Shown one piece after another: positions 17,856 through 26,134 of a stretch of 64,000 bases of DNA. The position numbers were made by a program, and so were the translations under genes. Positions within the stretch are counted from its first letter, which is position 1. Every line of letters starts with the position of its first letter. The stretch is from contig NZ_CP083761.1 of assembly GCF_023558375.1 (NCBI RefSeq), positions 2,102,001 through 2,166,000 of the forward strand. The letters run 5' to 3'. This DNA is from Chroococcidiopsis sp. CCMEE 29. GTDB taxonomy: Bacteria; Cyanobacteriota; Cyanobacteriia; Cyanobacteriales; Chroococcidiopsidaceae. A model generated the notes under the pieces. It saw nothing but the letters and a program-made list of their open reading frames with translations, was not told the origin of the DNA and ran no database searches.

Positions 17856-18353
17856 ATGAAAGGTAAAGAGATTGATTTAAGTCAATTATTGGATGAAGTA
17901 GAGCCTGTGTTGACTTTGAAGGTTAGTAAAGATGAGGTTTATAAGATATATGACATGGATAATATGCCCTTAGAGGTAGCTCTAAGGGTGGCGGATTTTA
18001 ATGCTCGGTTGTCGGTTTTGAGAGTCGAGTTGCAAGAGAAGCAAAAAGAGATAGATGCAAAGCGGAAGAAATTGAAGAAAGATGATCCGATGCATATGTC
18101 TTTGGATAACACAGTGACGGCGGAACAAATGAAGATGTTGCCATTGTTGCGGGATTATGTTGAGGCAGTGGCACAAATGCCCGCGGGACGCTTGAAGGCA
18201 ATGAGTACCCAAAAGATTAATACGATGTTTAGTGCGGTGCAATCTGCCTTGAGTCCAAATGTAGAGGAAGAGGATAAGGTTGAAACAATTGAAGAGGGAA
18301 AGTTAGAGCCTCAAACCTCAGAGCCGGATACCAAAATTATGTCAACCGTATAA
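17856..18353 (+). CDS. Tail assembly chaperone, G-like upstream product
   Basis: 165 residues, helical, acidic C-terminus (VEEEDKVETIEEGK). It lies immediately ahead of the tape measure gene and has an overlapping -1 frame behind it, the layout of lambda G/GT. A GGGAAAG heptamer (18296-18302) lies in the phase G GGA AAG, the same slippery sequence used in lambda. Normal decoding gives this protein; slippage gives the GT-like fusion. Chaperones of this type coat the tape measure during tail assembly. Confidence 0.75.
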   Translation: MKGKEIDLSQLLDEVEPVLTLKVSKDEVYKIYDMDNMPLEVALRVADFNARLSVLRVELQEKQKEIDAKRKKLKKDDPMHMSLDNTVTAEQMKMLPLLRDYVEAVAQMPAGRLKAMSTQKINTMFSAVQSALSPNVEEEDKVETIEEGKLEPQTSEPDTKIMSTV

Positions 18354-18664
18354 TTCAAGTGTTACCAATTCTTGCTCAATGTGGATATAAAAGAAGGGAT
18401 GCACTGAAATTGCCTGTATGGGAATTTTGGGCGTTTGTAGAAGCAAGGCAAGAGTTGGAAGCGCAGTATTTATTGGATACGTTAAACATCCAATCGATCG
18501 CCAGTGGGAACTTAAAAGAAGATGCCTCTCGGGATATATTACGAAGCTACAATGAGAGGGCGGGCTTTAATAAATGGAAGAAGTTAAAAACCGTTGAAAA
18601 AAATGACGGTGTAGCTTGGACTCAACAATTATCACAATATTTGGGTGGGGCAAAATCAGGGTAA
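18293..18664 (+). CDS. Tail chaperone T-like extension, reached by -1 frameshift
   Basis: This frame is open from 18293, just after a TGA at 18290-18292, to 18664 and has no good start of its own; GTG 18359 is the first candidate. A slip at 18296-18302 would fuse the G-like protein, after ...ETIEEGK, to VRASNLRAGYQNY... and on to CGYKRRDALKLPVWEFWAF and LLRSYNE-type helices, about 121 extra residues. The -1 phase and the location ahead of the tape measure gene fit a GT fusion. Confidence 0.72.
   Translation, partial: RGKVRASNLRAGYQNYVNRIIQVLPILAQCGYKRRDALKLPVWEFWAFVEARQELEAQYLLDTLNIQSIASGNLKEDASRDILRSYNERAGFNKWKKLKTVEKNDGVAWTQQLSQYLGGAKSG
18296..18302 (+). promoter_or_regulatory. Programmed -1 frameshift heptamer GGGAAAG
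   Basis: Phase is G GGA AAG (X XXY YYZ) in the chaperone frame, three bases into the region where the -1 frame is open. Identical to the lambda G-T slip site (known from the lambda literature). Confidence 0.72.
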
Positions 18665-18681
18665 GCAGGAGGTGAAATCAG

Positions 18682-21600
18682 ATGACCGAAGTCGCACAGT
18701 TGATAATCCCAGTCCATTTAGATTTAAATAAATTTCGTAGAGATTTACAAGAATTAGAATCGATAGCAAATAAAGAAGCGCCAAAGGTGGGGCAGAAGGC
18801 GGGGCAGGGGTTTGCTTCGTCTTTTAGTTCAGGGGTTAAGCCGTTACAGAGTATTGTCGTAGGTGTATTTCAGGGTATAGGACAACAGATTACTAGCATT
18901 ATGGCGGGGGCAATATCGTCAGCCGTCAGTAGTGTCCAAAGCTTAGCTGCCGAAATATATAAAGTAGGGACTGCTAGTGAAAACGCATCAATGACGTTTA
19001 AAACGTTGTTGGGGGATGCGGAAAAGGCAAATAAAGTTCTGAATGAAATAAAAACGTTTGCGGCATCTACACCTTTTGAATTACCTGAGGTAACTGAAGC
19101 GGGTAAAAAATTGGTTGCTTTGGGTGTAGAGGCTGAGAATCTCATTCCAACCTTAACTAACGTTGGAAACATTGCAGCGGGTTTAGGCATTCCGTTCAAT
19201 GAGTTGGCGGAGATATACGGAAAAATTAAAGTACAAAATCGCGTCTTTGCGGAAGATATAAATCAACTTCAAGGACGAGGTATTCCTATTGTTGCAGAGC
19301 TTGCCAAAATGTATGGCAAGACGAATGAAGAGATCAGAAAGCTCATAGAAGATGGTCGTATCGGTTTTACTCAGGTTGAGGCGGCATTTGGACGCTTGAC
19401 AGGTGAAGGTGGTAAGTTTAACGGTTTGATGGCAGATCTTGCTACAACAACCGGAGGCAAGATGACAAACCTTGCCGATACGATTACCCAGTCGTTTACA
19501 GCCATATTTGATGCCGTTAAACCCGCAATTAATGCTGTTTTGGATGCAACGGCAGAGGGATTTAAAGCCGTTGGTATAGACTTAACAAGTCTTAATGTTT
19601 TAGCTCAAGATTTTGCAAATTATCTGAAGGCGAATCCGCAATTAATTGCAGATATTGCCACTGCAATAGAGACTTTTTTACAAAATGCTCTGAATACGTC
19701 TGTTGCCTTTCTTAGAGAAATGGTGGCATGGTGGGATAAAAACAAAGATGCGATCATTGCTACAGGCACAGCGCTTCAAAACAGTGTGGTGGCAAAATTC
19801 CAGGCTTTAGTGGGGCTATCAAAAAGTATTGATGAGTATTTTCAACGCTATCCTATAGTCTTAACCGCTATAAAAGGCATTGTTGATTCAATTGGTTTAG
19901 GTTATCAAGTTTGGGGAACATTGTTGAAGGGTGCTGCCGAAACTTTTGGTTACATTCTTCAAACTGTCACTAATATTCTTGATAAATTAGGCATAGCTGT
20001 TAACAGAACCCGAGAGTTATCGGAATTAAACAAGCTCCAACAACAACATCAAGACCAAAGTTCAACATCGACGGCAGAAGCACCGGCGGCAGATGTTGTA
20101 AGTCGAGTTGTAAATGCGATCATCCAGAAAGAGAGCAACGGAAATTCCAAAGCGGTAAATAAAGATTCGGGAGCTTTGGGATTAGGTCAGGTGATGCCTG
20201 CCAATGTACGCCCATGGACGAAGAAATATTACAGCCGAGAATTGTCGCCTCAAGAGTTTTTGGCAAGTGAAGGCGCTCAAATCGTTACCATCCGAGGTGC
20301 TGTTACAGAGATGTTTGAAAAGGCATTGAAGGCGGCGGGGGGAGACGTTCAGATAGCGATCAGACGGGTGGCAGCGGAATGGTATAGCGGACAACCTCAA
20401 TTGCATAACAATACGAGAGGTCAAGGTGGATATCCATCCATAAAAGCATATGCCGATGCTATTTCCAAAGCTGTACCTGTGACACCGGGGACTGCTCTCA
20501 TCCCAAACAATACAGTAACAGGGCTGAGAACAGGAGGAGCGCCCGGGTACTTCTTACAAGGGCAGACACTTGGATCTTCAAACATCACCAGCGGTTTTGG
20601 GATGCGACAACATCCAGTCACAGGCGGCAATAAAATGCATAACGGCATTGATGTAGCGGTGCCTGTTGGTACACACATAATATCGCCTGTGGATGGTACG
20701 GCAAAAAGGGCGTTTGATCCAGGTGGTTACGGACTTTGGTTACTCATCCAATCTGGAAACACCGAATATGGATTCGGGCATTTATCTGAAATATTGGTTG
20801 CAGATGGAGCGCAGGTAAAGAAAGGACAAATTGTTGCTAAGAGTGGCGGGGCGAAAGGTAACCCCAATTCCGGCACAAGTACAGGCGCTCATATTGATGC
20901 TCATGTACGACAGGGCGGACAATTTGTAGACCCGAAAACTGTTTATGGTGGCTCAGCTCCAGGTGCAAAAATTACAACGACATCATCCGGGGCGAGGGCG
21001 TCAGGGTCAGGCACAACTCCTCCGCCTCTATTGGCAGACCCAAATGCCGAAAAAGATGCTGAACGGGCAGCAGACAAAGCTAGACGTGATGCAGAAGCGG
21101 CACAGAAAAAAGCACGACAAGATTTGATTGATGCCGATAGAGCCAGGCAAGAGGGCATAGAACAAGGGCGAAAAGATAGAGATGCCCGGATAAAGGCTGA
21201 TCAAGAGAATGAGCGTCAGAGGCGACAAAATGAAATTGATAAAGCAACGGGTGCAACTAGAACGAACCTAGAGCAATCGATGAAGAGGTGGCAGACCAAT
21301 AATGAAGGTCAGGCTCAGCTTCGTCAGTTGATGGATACGGATGCAGACTTAAGAGCCGCCCAAAGCTTGAAAATAAGGACGGGTGAAAAGGGCGGGATTG
21401 ATTATGCGGCGGCAATAAAAGCTAACCAACAATTGATAAAGCTGGCTCAAGATAACCTTAAGTTGCAGACTCAAGGCATCGATGCTGAAACTCAACGATT
21501 GACCTTAGCTGAGAATCGACAACGGATTGAGTCTGTATCGGCTCAAAATGCTCAACAACGGGATGAGTTACGAGAGCAGCAGGGCATTGTTGCAGCTCTA

Positions 21601-22608
21601 CAAGACCAGCTCAATGTTGATAAAACAATAACGCCGCAACAGGCAGAGCGATTGAGGTTAGCCCAAGAGTTGGCAGACATTGAGGAAAACATCAATGCAA
21701 AGATGCAAGCCAACACCGAGGAAATTGCCAAAAACCTCGACCTACAGGCACAGAAGAAGGCAGGAACATTGGATGATGATACCGATTATGAATCTAGGAT
21801 TAATCATCTTAAGAACATAAATTCATCGCTTGCTGAAGAGCTAACCACAAGGCAAGCAATTGCGGCTGAGCAGCAACGTTCGCTTGACCTGGAAGAAGAA
21901 CAAGCCAGGGTTATGCAGAATTGGGATTACGCAAAAAGATGGGATAGGTTGAGAGAAATAACTCAAACCTCTGTTGATAATTCCAGAGCCGCCGTAGAGC
22001 AGGTGATGTCTGACATGGACGACCTCACCCAAAAAAACAATGAAGCGATGGATGAGGCATGGAAGAAAGCGAATGAATTAAACTTTGCCATTGTCGATAC
22101 TATCGGCGGCTCTGTTAAAAATTTGTTCTCTGACCTCATCACAGGGACGAAATCTTTGGGTGAGACTTTGTTGTCATTCATCGGTAATCTTGCATCTCAA
22201 CTTTCAAGCCTTGCCCTTAATTCCATATTTGGGTCTGCAAGCGGTGGTACAGGGCTGTTAGGCGGTATATTTGGTTCAATTTTTGGCAGCAGTCCCGCAT
22301 CCAATGTATTGCCACCAATGAGTCTATTAAACAGCGTTCTCAAGGTACCGGGCTTTGCGACAGGTGCAAAGGTTAATGACCCGACACTCGCTGTAATTGC
22401 TGAAAAACGCCCTGAATATGTCATACCTCAAGCCGATATGCAGAAAATGAAGGGGGGTGGCGACATCATCATCCATAACACCATCAACAACAATGGATCA
22501 GGTCAGATGTCAAACCAACAGGTTGACCAAATGTCACGACAATTTAGCCATATCGTTGAGAAGAAAATTGTAGATCATATGCGTCCAGGCGGATTGTTCA
22601 GACAATGA
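18682..22608 (+). CDS. Tape measure protein with transglycosylase and M23 peptidase domains
   Basis: 1308 residues; AGGAGG 18668-18673 precedes ATG 18682. N-terminal tape-measure domain about 80-270 (FKTLLGDAEKANKVLNEIKTF; TTGGKMTNLADTI). Lytic transglycosylase (SLT) about 473-575: IIQKESNGNSKAVN with catalytic Glu, GALGLGQVMP, AAEWYSG. M23 peptidase about 633-753: SGFGMRQHPVTGG, zinc ligands HNGID and HIDAHV. Long charged coiled coil about 785-1130, then a Gly-rich C-terminus (VIAEKRPEYVIPQADM). It sets tail length and should open the peptidoglycan during DNA entry. Carrying both wall-cutting domains suits the thick cyanobacterial wall (inference). Confidence 0.93.
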   Translation: MTEVAQLIIPVHLDLNKFRRDLQELESIANKEAPKVGQKAGQGFASSFSSGVKPLQSIVVGVFQGIGQQITSIMAGAISSAVSSVQSLAAEIYKVGTASENASMTFKTLLGDAEKANKVLNEIKTFAASTPFELPEVTEAGKKLVALGVEAENLIPTLTNVGNIAAGLGIPFNELAEIYGKIKVQNRVFAEDINQLQGRGIPIVAELAKMYGKTNEEIRKLIEDGRIGFTQVEAAFGRLTGEGGKFNGLMADLATTTGGKMTNLADTITQSFTAIFDAVKPAINAVLDATAEGFKAVGIDLTSLNVLAQDFANYLKANPQLIADIATAIETFLQNALNTSVAFLREMVAWWDKNKDAIIATGTALQNSVVAKFQALVGLSKSIDEYFQRYPIVLTAIKGIVDSIGLGYQVWGTLLKGAAETFGYILQTVTNILDKLGIAVNRTRELSELNKLQQQHQDQSSTSTAEAPAADVVSRVVNAIIQKESNGNSKAVNKDSGALGLGQVMPANVRPWTKKYYSRELSPQEFLASEGAQIVTIRGAVTEMFEKALKAAGGDVQIAIRRVAAEWYSGQPQLHNNTRGQGGYPSIKAYADAISKAVPVTPGTALIPNNTVTGLRTGGAPGYFLQGQTLGSSNITSGFGMRQHPVTGGNKMHNGIDVAVPVGTHIISPVDGTAKRAFDPGGYGLWLLIQSGNTEYGFGHLSEILVADGAQVKKGQIVAKSGGAKGNPNSGTSTGAHIDAHVRQGGQFVDPKTVYGGSAPGAKITTTSSGARASGSGTTPPPLLADPNAEKDAERAADKARRDAEAAQKKARQDLIDADRARQEGIEQGRKDRDARIKADQENERQRRQNEIDKATGATRTNLEQSMKRWQTNNEGQAQLRQLMDTDADLRAAQSLKIRTGEKGGIDYAAAIKANQQLIKLAQDNLKLQTQGIDAETQRLTLAENRQRIESVSAQNAQQRDELREQQGIVAALQDQLNVDKTITPQQAERLRLAQELADIEENINAKMQANTEEIAKNLDLQAQKKAGTLDDDTDYESRINHLKNINSSLAEELTTRQAIAAEQQRSLDLEEEQARVMQNWDYAKRWDRLREITQTSVDNSRAAVEQVMSDMDDLTQKNNEAMDEAWKKANELNFAIVDTIGGSVKNLFSDLITGTKSLGETLLSFIGNLASQLSSLALNSIFGSASGGTGLLGGIFGSIFGSSPASNVLPPMSLLNSVLKVPGFATGAKVNDPTLAVIAEKRPEYVIPQADMQKMKGGGDIIIHNTINNNGSGQMSNQQVDQMSRQFSHIVEKKIVDHMRPGGLFRQ

Positions 22609-22618
22609 GATAAACATT

Positions 22619-22960
22619 ATGGGAAGCATACCGAATACATATACAATCCTTGCCGACAGTGGCGCTCAAATAAGCCGTAGAGTCCGAAAAGTACAATATG
22701 GTGACGGCTACACAATGAGGGCGCTTGATGGACTCAACAACGTCATTAAATCGTGGGATGTTACATTTACTCAGGGAACATCGGGCGATATGTGGGAACT
22801 TGAACAGATCATCCTCAATGATATGGGCATTGTTCCGACCCTATGGCAAGCACCCGATGAAAATGTTCCATCAAGGTGGATGATCGAGAATTATAGAAAA
22901 ACTATAAGGGCAGGCATGATTGTAGAGATATCGGTTAACTTTACTCGCTATTACGGCTAA
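22619..22960 (+). CDS. Minor tail protein, lambda gpM-like
   Basis: 113 residues, directly behind the tape measure gene. RRVRKVQYGDGYTMRALDG, KSWDVTF and a C-terminal SVNFTRYYG follow the pattern of the phage minor tail protein M family (PF05939). Same position as gene M behind H in lambda. Acts at the tail tip. It overlaps the next ATG by one base. Confidence 0.75.
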   Translation: MGSIPNTYTILADSGAQISRRVRKVQYGDGYTMRALDGLNNVIKSWDVTFTQGTSGDMWELEQIILNDMGIVPTLWQAPDENVPSRWMIENYRKTIRAGMIVEISVNFTRYYG

Positions 22961-23181
22961 TGGCAGAAGATTGGGAGTTAACGCCCGAGGAATGGGAATG
23001 GATGTATGGATCTCCTTGCTTCATCCCTCCTGTCGAACCTCAATTTGGATATAGACGTAGACCTATACCCGAAGAGTGGAAACATGTGCCTGTAGCCCTA
23101 GTTAATGTCTGGAAAGAGCAACAAATGATATGTCGGCGGCACTCAATTCGATACAACCCCGAATGGCGCTTAGATTGGTAA
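22960..23181 (+). CDS. Unknown 73-residue protein at end of tail operon
   Basis: Overlaps the gpM-like stop by one base (TAATG). Trp- and Pro-rich (ELTPEEWEWMYGSP; RRRPIPEEWKHVP). Not recognised. The plus-strand operon ends here; no L, K, I or J homologues of a lambda-like tail tip follow. Confidence 0.6.
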   Translation: MAEDWELTPEEWEWMYGSPCFIPPVEPQFGYRRRPIPEEWKHVPVALVNVWKEQQMICRRHSIRYNPEWRLDW

Positions 23182-23183
23182 GT

Positions 23184-23312
23184 GTTCTAATGTGGATAAC
23201 CTTTTGACCTATTTTTATCTCACTTAAACTTTTATCCATTCTCAATATTATTGACAATAGACATAAAATCATAATCTTATAAAATTATATAAAAGGTTAT
23301 CCAGGTTAGAAC
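23184..23312. repeat. 22-bp inverted repeat around an AT-rich core
   Basis: 23184-23205 and 23291-23312 are inverted copies, 20 of 22 matching, beginning GTTCTAA and sharing TGGATAACCTTTT. The 85-base centre is very AT-rich with two TTGAC-type boxes. It lies between the tail operon and the convergent minus-strand cluster. Could be a regulatory site, a small non-autonomous insert or a replication site; sequence alone does not say. Confidence 0.6.
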
Positions 23313-23374
23313 ATCTTTTTATTTCATCCACTTTTCACACTACCGTGTTGTTTTTGTTCCCATTCCGGCGGCAC

Positions 23375-23412
23375 AAAAAGCCCCGTTGGATTAGTCCGAG
23401 CGGGGCTTTTTT
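23375..23412. terminator. Bidirectional intrinsic terminator
   Basis: AAAAAGCCCCG pairs with CGGGGCTTTTTT around a 15-base loop. A-run on one side and T-run on the other let it stop transcription from both the tail operon and the opposing small-gene cluster. Confidence 0.85.
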
Positions 23413-23444
23413 GTATGTATTATTTTCTGGCGGAAGAATGGGTA

Positions 23445-23795
23445 TTATATGAAAGCTTCGGGTGGATAAGGTGGCACAATTCTGACAATGTCTTGAAAAT
23501 CTTCGTCTTCCCACCATCCAAGTAAGAAATCTTTTTTAGGGTCGTAACCAAACATTAACTTTAGACCATCACCCATAAGCAACACCTTTGTATAGGAAAT
23601 TTTATATCCTATAGATTCAGGTGCTATTCTGACAATTCCTCTGCCGTCTTCACAATAATATCGCCATGCAAAGTCTGACAAGTAAACGTGCTGGTCTAAA
23701 ACATATTGAGCAATCTTTACATGTAAGGGGTTATCCGAATCAAGCATACTTGCTATATCGTCGTATCTTGCTTGCTCTTCTTGATTAAGTAACAT
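23445..23795 (-). CDS. Unknown 116-residue element protein
   Basis: Acidic protein, MLLNQEEQARYDDIASMLDS with a C-terminal GWWEDEDFQDIVRIVPPYPP. AAGGAG lies upstream on the coding strand (23800-23805). No family recognised. First of a run of small minus-strand genes; ends by the shared terminator. Confidence 0.6.
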   Translation of the reverse strand: MLLNQEEQARYDDIASMLDSDNPLHVKIAQYVLDQHVYLSDFAWRYYCEDGRGIVRIAPESIGYKISYTKVLLMGDGLKLMFGYDPKKDFLLGWWEDEDFQDIVRIVPPYPPEAFI

Positions 23796-23831
23796 TGAAA
23801 TTCTCCTTGTGATTTGGGGAATTAAACTAAA

Positions 23832-24263
23832 TCAATATTGGTGATTATCCAAAACTGAATACACTTGACCGATTCTTTCGTGTCCATCTGCCATAACGTA
23901 AGCATTGCGCTCATATTCCTTTGCAAAGAAACTGCTGTACTGAGGGCAAGCGTATTTAGTTGCAACGAATACCGTCCCGTATCCTTTACCTTTTTCGTCA
24001 AACGGGGCATTTCTCAAGTTGTGATCCACAGCCATCGCCGTTAAAACAATTCCAACGTTCTCAATGACGAGGCAGCGCTCTTTTGCATCCTTCATCAAAT
24101 CATTCCGCTGCCAATTACTGTGTTTTTCGCCCGTTACGATGGTCATATCGCGCACAATAGGGAACGGAATTACATCAATGGCAACTGCCCCTATGCCCCC
24201 GCCAACTGCCGCTATTGCTGTCCCTATGGATGCCCCGATCAACGCTCGATATATCGTTTTCAT
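23832..24263 (-). CDS. Unknown 143-residue protein with N-terminal membrane segment or signal
   Basis: MKTIYRALIGASIGTAIAAVGGGIGAVAID is a hydrophobic Gly/Ala-rich N-terminus (outlined), so export or membrane anchoring is likely. The rest is soluble with two Cys (ERCLVIEN, KYACPQYSSF). Family unknown. Overlaps the start of the gene upstream by four bases (ATGA type), so co-translated with the 89-residue gene. Confidence 0.6.
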   Translation of the reverse strand: MKTIYRALIGASIGTAIAAVGGGIGAVAIDVIPFPIVRDMTIVTGEKHSNWQRNDLMKDAKERCLVIENVGIVLTAMAVDHNLRNAPFDEKGKGYGTVFVATKYACPQYSSFFAKEYERNAYVMADGHERIGQVYSVLDNHQY

Positions 24264-24529
24264 GCCAAAACTCCTTCTAAGTTTTCAACCGCTACAATCT
24301 TCAAAGCTTTCTTGACTTTCTTCCGACAAAACTCAATTACTCGGCTCTTCTGCGGATTGTCATGGATGGGAACATACAACACTTTTTCTTTCCCTTTCCA
24401 TACGCCGTGTACATCGATATCGTCGAAATTTCTCCCAGGTTTTGCTCTCCAAAAAACGACACCGTTAGGAATTTCTTGGGCTAAAACTCCGTGTCCTATT
24501 AACTCAAGCTCATTCTCTACTTCTATCAT
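24260..24529 (-). CDS. Unknown 89-residue element protein
   Basis: MIEVENELELIGHGVLAQEI opens a beta-rich first half; a Lys/Arg-rich helix (SRVIEFCRKKVKKALKIV) closes it. Not recognised. AAAGGAAAG precedes the ATG. Coupled to the 143-residue gene. Confidence 0.6.
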   Translation of the reverse strand: MIEVENELELIGHGVLAQEIPNGVVFWRAKPGRNFDDIDVHGVWKGKEKVLYVPIHDNPQKSRVIEFCRKKVKKALKIVAVENLEGVLA

Positions 24530-24554
24530 TGGTCTTTCCTTTGTAAAGTTTTGT

Positions 24555-24583
24555 TACAGGGCAGACATCAACACTCTGCCCTG
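24555..24583. terminator. Intergenic hairpin ACAGGGCAG/CTGCCCTGT
   Basis: Perfect 9-bp stem, 11-base loop, between the genes at 24529 and 24592. Same GGGCAG/CTGCCC core as the hairpin at 9317-9341. No T-run on either strand. Confidence 0.45.
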
Positions 24584-24591
24584 TTGAGTGT

Positions 24592-24987
24592 TTAGTAGCT
24601 GATAGCCATTTTGTTCAGAATGTATTTACCGTTTTTACTCACCCGAAGGCGATAGTCGTAACCCTCGCCGCTAACGGTATAAACATAGACACCATTTCGA
24701 GCTTTAAACTCACTGTCATGCAGGTTGCTGTAAAAAGTCCGAAGGAATATCCCATCTTTCATTCCTTGGCGCATGTTCCCAAAGCTCGAATAGTACGTCT
24801 GATTTGTGTCTTCATCCATACAAATCGAGAATTGGAATTGATTATCAACCGTTACGGCATACATCAATGTTTCAAGCCGTGGGCTATGGATTTTGCATAG
24901 ATGCGTCGGTGTGGGTGCTGCCATTGCGGGAACATTGGCGACAACGGATGAAAGTGCTGTGAGTGCGGCTATGATTGTGCGCTTCAT
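24592..24987 (-). CDS. Secreted 131-residue protein of unknown function
   Basis: A clear signal peptide: MKRTIIAALTALSSVVANVPAMAA, with cleavage expected after AMA (outlined). The mature part (PTPTHLCKIHSPRLETLMYAV...) has two Cys that could pair and ends YRLRVSKNGKYILNKMAISY. A secreted protein carried by an integrated element suggests a change to the host surface or envelope, such as exclusion of other phages (inference). Family unknown. Confidence 0.65.
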   Translation of the reverse strand: MKRTIIAALTALSSVVANVPAMAAPTPTHLCKIHSPRLETLMYAVTVDNQFQFSICMDEDTNQTYYSSFGNMRQGMKDGIFLRTFYSNLHDSEFKARNGVYVYTVSGEGYDYRLRVSKNGKYILNKMAISY

Positions 24988-25022
24988 TGTTCTAAAATCT
25001 TTGTGTTGTTTAATTGGATGCT

Positions 25023-25044
25023 GAGGGCGTTTAGGCTCGCCCTC
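25023..25044. terminator. Intergenic hairpin GAGGGCG/CGCCCTC
   Basis: 7-bp perfect stem, 8-base loop; plus strand followed by GGTTTTT. It lies between the secreted-protein gene and the KilA-N gene. Confidence 0.45.
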
Positions 25045-25078
25045 GGTTTTTCTAAGGGGTTCTATCAGGCGCGTTTTC

Positions 25079-25792
25079 TTATGCTTGTTTCAGGTATCTA
25101 ACCTTAATGGTTTCAAAAGCTACGGCTAGCTCTTTTGCGGCGGCATAGGCATCGTATTTATTGGTTGTTTCATCCACTACTTTCGACTGCCAGCTTTGAA
25201 GCACTGACAACTCCGTTAGCTCTTGAGGATCAAAAGCATCGCGGGCATTTTTAACACCGTGAGCAACTTTTAGCTCTGCGGTAGTTTTTCCTGTAATGGC
25301 TTTGTTGTTGAGCTTCTGAATGTTCATGTATGTATGCTGATCACCTCCAGCATCTTTCACGGCATCCATGAGAGGGCGATAAGTGCGAAGGTATTTACTC
25401 CTTGCTTTTGCCGTTGCCTCAATATCCTCGACCTTCGCAATATCGGTCTGACGGTTGATAATATCTTTGGCTAGCTCGGGATCGGCTTCAAGATATGACT
25501 TAAAGACATCAGCGACCACTACAGCAAAATCTGAGCTTAACCATTGTGCCAAGTTAATAGAGACAAGCGGATGTACCCACGTATCTCCTTTTACTCCCTG
25601 TTCTGGTTTGAGTACCAGACTCTCACATCTGAGAGTCTTGACCTCCGAAAGGGATTTTAGAAAAGCTTTAGTTTCTTTAGTGCGCAAGTAATTGGTAATT
25701 CGTTTCCCATATTGCTTGCACCATGCCGATGCATTGATATAGTCATCATCACGCCGTGCTGTTTGGATCATTGACTTGAAATCGGGTATCAT
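25079..25792 (-). CDS. KilA-N domain protein
   Basis: 237 residues from ATG 25792, chosen because AGAGGT lies upstream; the open frame extends 29 codons further but without good signals. DDYINASAWCKQYGKRITNYL and VHPLVSINLAQWLSSDFAVVVADVF are the KilA-N DNA-binding domain (about 15-105). A helical region and a C-terminal coiled part follow. KilA-N proteins are common in phages and large DNA viruses, usually as regulators or antirepressors. Upstream 25820-25851 has CCCGGTG/CACCGGG dyad symmetry that could be its operator. Confidence 0.85.
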   Translation of the reverse strand: MIPDFKSMIQTARRDDDYINASAWCKQYGKRITNYLRTKETKAFLKSLSEVKTLRCESLVLKPEQGVKGDTWVHPLVSINLAQWLSSDFAVVVADVFKSYLEADPELAKDIINRQTDIAKVEDIEATAKARSKYLRTYRPLMDAVKDAGGDQHTYMNIQKLNNKAITGKTTAELKVAHGVKNARDAFDPQELTELSVLQSWQSKVVDETTNKYDAYAAAKELAVAFETIKVRYLKQA

Positions 25793-25819
25793 GGTTTTAC
25801 CTCTTTTAAGCGGGGTGAT

Positions 25820-25850
25820 CCCGGTGTGTGTTGGCAAACGAATCACCGGG
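25820..25850. promoter_or_regulatory. Dyad ahead of the KilA-N gene
   Basis: CCCGGTG at 25820-25826 and CACCGGG at 25844-25850, 28 bases upstream of the chosen KilA-N start. It may be an operator, or a terminator for the upstream small genes. Confidence 0.35.
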
Positions 25851-25899
25851 GTTTTGCATTTGAAGGGCGCTGGGCTCATAGACCAGACGCACCTATGGA

Positions 25900-26061
25900 T
25901 TAATCGTTCGTTCTATTCAAGACTTTCAACATTGCCTGCTGAAGCCGTAATGACTCGGGACAATGGGGGGATTCGTTTGTAGCCCAGAAGATGACCTCTG
26001 TTAGTGCATCCTCACCGTCACGCTGCAATATCAGATAAAGCAGTCTTTCTACAGGTGACAT
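25900..26061 (-). CDS. Unknown 53-residue element protein
   Basis: MSPVERLLYLILQRDGEDAL... ending KVLNRTND. The ATG overlaps the stop of the upstream gene by one base (TGATG), so it was translated with the IS1595-split gene. Helical, no family recognised. Since the upstream gene is broken, its expression may now depend on an outside promoter. Confidence 0.6.
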   Translation of the reverse strand: MSPVERLLYLILQRDGEDALTEVIFWATNESPHCPESLRLQQAMLKVLNRTND

Positions 26062-26134
26062 CAAAACTCACCCTCATCGTCTGGCAGCACTCGGGCAATC
26101 ACAATATTCAGCGATCGACTTAAGTAATCGAGTT

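Noticed and set aside
20945-21228. Open frames inside the tape measure gene
   Set aside because: Alternative-frame shadows of the coiled-coil region.
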